Source: Rhodobacteraceae bacterium 63075 (GTDB taxonomy: Bacteria > Pseudomonadota > Alphaproteobacteria > Rhodobacterales > Rhodobacteraceae). Taken from it: 64,000 bases of DNA. The position numbers and the translations under genes were made by a program. Each line of letters starts with the position of its first letter. Positions within the stretch are counted from its first letter, which is position 1. The stretch lies in assembly GCA_003417655.1 (NCBI GenBank), contig QVMW01000006.1, forward strand, positions 62,001 to 126,000, read 5' to 3'. Below, piece by piece: positions 62,232 to 64,000 of this stretch. Below the pieces are notes generated by a model. The model made no database searches. It was not told the DNA's origin and saw nothing but the letters and a program-made list of their open reading frames with translations.

Positions 62232-62280
62232 TGCGCGACGCCAACCTGCATGAGAAACCGACCATGACGAGAGGCGCGCC

Positions 62281-63807
62281 ATGAGCCATGTTCTGGCCAT
62301 CGACCAAGGGACCACATCATCGCGGGCGATCGTGTTCGACGCATCCATGCGTGCCGTCGCCACCGCGCAGGAGGAATTCGCGCAGCATTATCCGGATAGC
62401 GGCTGGGTCGAGCATGACCCGTCCGATCTCTGGGCGACCACGGCGTCCACATGCCGCGCGGCCATCGAGCGGTCGGGGGGCGCCGAGATCGCCGCCATCG
62501 GGATCACCAACCAGCGTGAAACGACGCTTGTCTGGGACCGCAAGACAGGAAAGCCCGTCTACAACGCGATCGTCTGGCAGGACCGGCGCACCTCGCATAT
62601 GTGCCAGGGCCTCAAGGCAGACGGGTTCGAGGAGACGGTGACGCACCGCACCGGCCTCTTGCTCGACCCTTATTTCTCGGCCACCAAGCTGGCTTGGATA
62701 CTTGATAACGTGGAGCGAGCGCGTGCGCGGGCCGAGGCCGGCGAGCTGGCCTTCGGCACGGTGGACAGCTGGCTGGTCTGGAACCTCACCGGCGGGGCGG
62801 AACACGTCACCGATGCGACCAACGCCGCGCGGACCATGCTCTATGACATTCACAAGGGGCGCTGGTCGCGGAGCATCTGCGACAGGCTCGGCATCCCGAT
62901 GGCGCTACTGCCCGAAGTCAAGGATTGCGCCGCCGATTTCGGGATGACACGGCCCGACCTCTTCGGCCACGCGATCCCCATTCTCGGCATCGCGGGCGAT
63001 CAGCAGGCCGCCACCCTGGGCCAGGCCTGTTTCGAGCCGGGCATGCTCAAATCCACCTACGGGACAGGCTGTTTCGCGCTGATCAACACGGGCGAGACAC
63101 CCGTGCGCTCGCAAAACCGGCTGCTAACGACGATCGCCTACCAACTGGACGGCACCCCGACCTACGCGCTGGAAGGGTCGATCTTCATCGCCGGGGCGGT
63201 GGTGCAATGGCTGCGCGACGGGCTGAAGATCATACGCGACGCGAAGGAGACCCAGCCACTGGCCGAGAAGGCCGACCCGTCGCAGAACGTGGTGCTTGTT
63301 CCGGCCTTCACGGGGCTGGGCGCGCCCTACTGGAACGCCGAGTGCCGCGGCGCGGTCTTCGGTCTGACGCGCAACTCGGGGCCGGAAGAACTTGCCCGCG
63401 CCGCGCTGGAGAGTGTGGGCTTCCAGACCCGCGATCTGCTGGCGGCGATGCAGGCGGACATGAACGGCGCGCAGAACGCGGGGCTGCGCGGCAGTTCCGA
63501 GTCGCGCCTGCAAGATAGTTTCAAGGCAACCCTTCGGGTTGACGGGGGCATGAGCGCCTCGGAATTCGCCATGCAGTTCCTCTCCGACATCATCGGCGCA
63601 CAGGTCGACCGGCCCGAAGTGCTGGAAACAACCGCACTCGGCGCGGCCTGGCTGGCCGGGCAACGGGCCGGGCTCTACCCGCCCCAGGCGGAATTCGCGG
63701 CCCGATGGGCGCTGGACAAGAGCTTCCTGCCGGCCATGGATGATGAAACGCGCGCGGCCAAATACGCCGCCTGGCGGCGGGCGGTGGACGCCACGATGCG
63801 GTTCTAG
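62281..63807 (+). CDS. glpK: Glycerol kinase
   Basis: A 508-residue FGGY-family kinase that phosphorylates glycerol. [15 protein letters not shown] is the phosphate loop, [18 protein letters not shown] and [13 protein letters not shown] are family blocks, and [13 protein letters not shown] ends the fold. Residues about 400-416 ([17 protein letters not shown]) sit where relatives pass straight into LRVDGG, so this looks like an in-frame insertion of 15-20 residues. Shares orientation with glpD, 104 bases downstream. Confidence 0.94.
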   Translation: MSHVLAIDQGTTSSRAIVFDASMRAVATAQEEFAQHYPDSGWVEHDPSDLWATTASTCRAAIERSGGAEIAAIGITNQRETTLVWDRKTGKPVYNAIVWQDRRTSHMCQGLKADGFEETVTHRTGLLLDPYFSATKLAWILDNVERARARAEAGELAFGTVDSWLVWNLTGGAEHVTDATNAARTMLYDIHKGRWSRSICDRLGIPMALLPEVKDCAADFGMTRPDLFGHAIPILGIAGDQQAATLGQACFEPGMLKSTYGTGCFALINTGETPVRSQNRLLTTIAYQLDGTPTYALEGSIFIAGAVVQWLRDGLKIIRDAKETQPLAEKADPSQNVVLVPAFTGLGAPYWNAECRGAVFGLTRNSGPEELARAALESVGFQTRDLLAAMQADMNGAQNAGLRGSSESRLQDSFKATLRVDGGMSASEFAMQFLSDIIGAQVDRPEVLETTALGAAWLAGQRAGLYPPQAEFAARWALDKSFLPAMDDETRAAKYAAWRRAVDATMRF

Positions 63808-64000
63808 GCCGATCTCGCTCTGGTTTGGGCACCTGACAAGGAGTTCTCATCGGTAGGCTGGCCTGAGGCGAAAAGGGCAAGTATCGCGCGTGGAAATGTC
63901 AGATGACAGCAGTCAGCCCCGAGGCGAGCATGGTGCAAGATGGCCGGACTCTCCAGAACGGAACTTCTCCGCCTCAGTCGCGTGACTGCGTTGCGGGACG
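63808..64000. other. Terminal intergenic sequence
   Basis: The last 193 bases, after glpK, contain no convincing gene, hairpin or repeat. The next gene must begin beyond the window edge. Confidence 0.6.

Overview
The window looks like chromosomal DNA of an alphaproteobacterium of the Rhodobacterales (Roseobacter/Rhodobacter relatives). This rests on high GC, the gene families present (a ribBX-type riboflavin enzyme, a decaprenyl-type polyprenyl synthase, Hint-domain and choice-of-anchor proteins, GTG/TTG starts) and a CIRCE-controlled groESL pair. The genus cannot be fixed from sequence alone. There is no sign of phage, insertion sequence, CRISPR, rRNA or tRNA. Most of the window is ordinary, tightly packed housekeeping and catabolic DNA.

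Layout. 1-237 is the end of metG. 555-5157 is a five-gene homoprotocatechuate meta-cleavage operon (hpaF-E-D-G-H). 5138-8916 holds an orphan phnM-like gene, a lipase, a Nudix hydrolase, an EamA transporter and a VOC protein. 9062-11121 is groEL-groES with CIRCE. 11248-17323 holds assorted hydrolases, family II pyrophosphatase (ppaC), a UspA protein and a HAD phosphatase. 17733-20697 is a MaoC hydratase followed by ribF, a UPF0260 protein and threonine aldolase. 21136-22646 is tag and an EAL phosphodiesterase. 22773-24839 is phaA-phaB, the first two steps of polyhydroxybutyrate synthesis. 25009-28423 holds small DUF proteins, a tRNA1(Val)-type methyltransferase, a polyprenyl diphosphate synthase and a luciferase-like oxidoreductase.

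28492-41908 is a riboflavin neighbourhood in two halves. nusB, ribH, ribBX and ribE lie on the minus strand; dodecin is also on the minus strand, and nrdR-ribD is on the plus strand. Between them sit a Hint-domain surface protein and three capsule genes (kpsS, an outer-membrane export lipoprotein, kpsC). 41960-47142 is rpoD, dnaG, a small secreted protein and a site-2 protease. 47597-52594 is a flavoprotein followed by a threonine-degradation run: XRE-cupin regulator, kbl, a PLP fold-II enzyme and tdh. 52774-58376 holds a frameshifted nitrilase-family gene, an M24-fold protein, two tandem c-type cytochrome lipoproteins, a thioesterase, a small membrane protein, an acidic protein and an LDH2-family dehydrogenase. 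58494-60444 is the LolD/LolC-E lipoprotein exporter. 60581-63807 is glpD-glpK.

The least expected signals are mostly outside genes. At least four families of dispersed intergenic elements occur in two or three copies: a 12-bp triple repeat with a hairpin flanked by GTTAAC sites; a larger 140-190-bp element; paired TTCGAA-centred hairpins; and a TTTTTC...ATATCCC motif next to AGC-loop hairpins. Within genes, the notable items are a threonine dehydrogenase lacking all four structural-zinc cysteines, a 46/47-nt copy of the phaB 3' end placed behind its terminator, a homopolymer frameshift in the nitrilase gene, and an in-frame insertion in glpK. No clear undescribed multi-gene system was found; the best-supported candidates for follow-up are the repeat families and the kbl-PLP-tdh operon.
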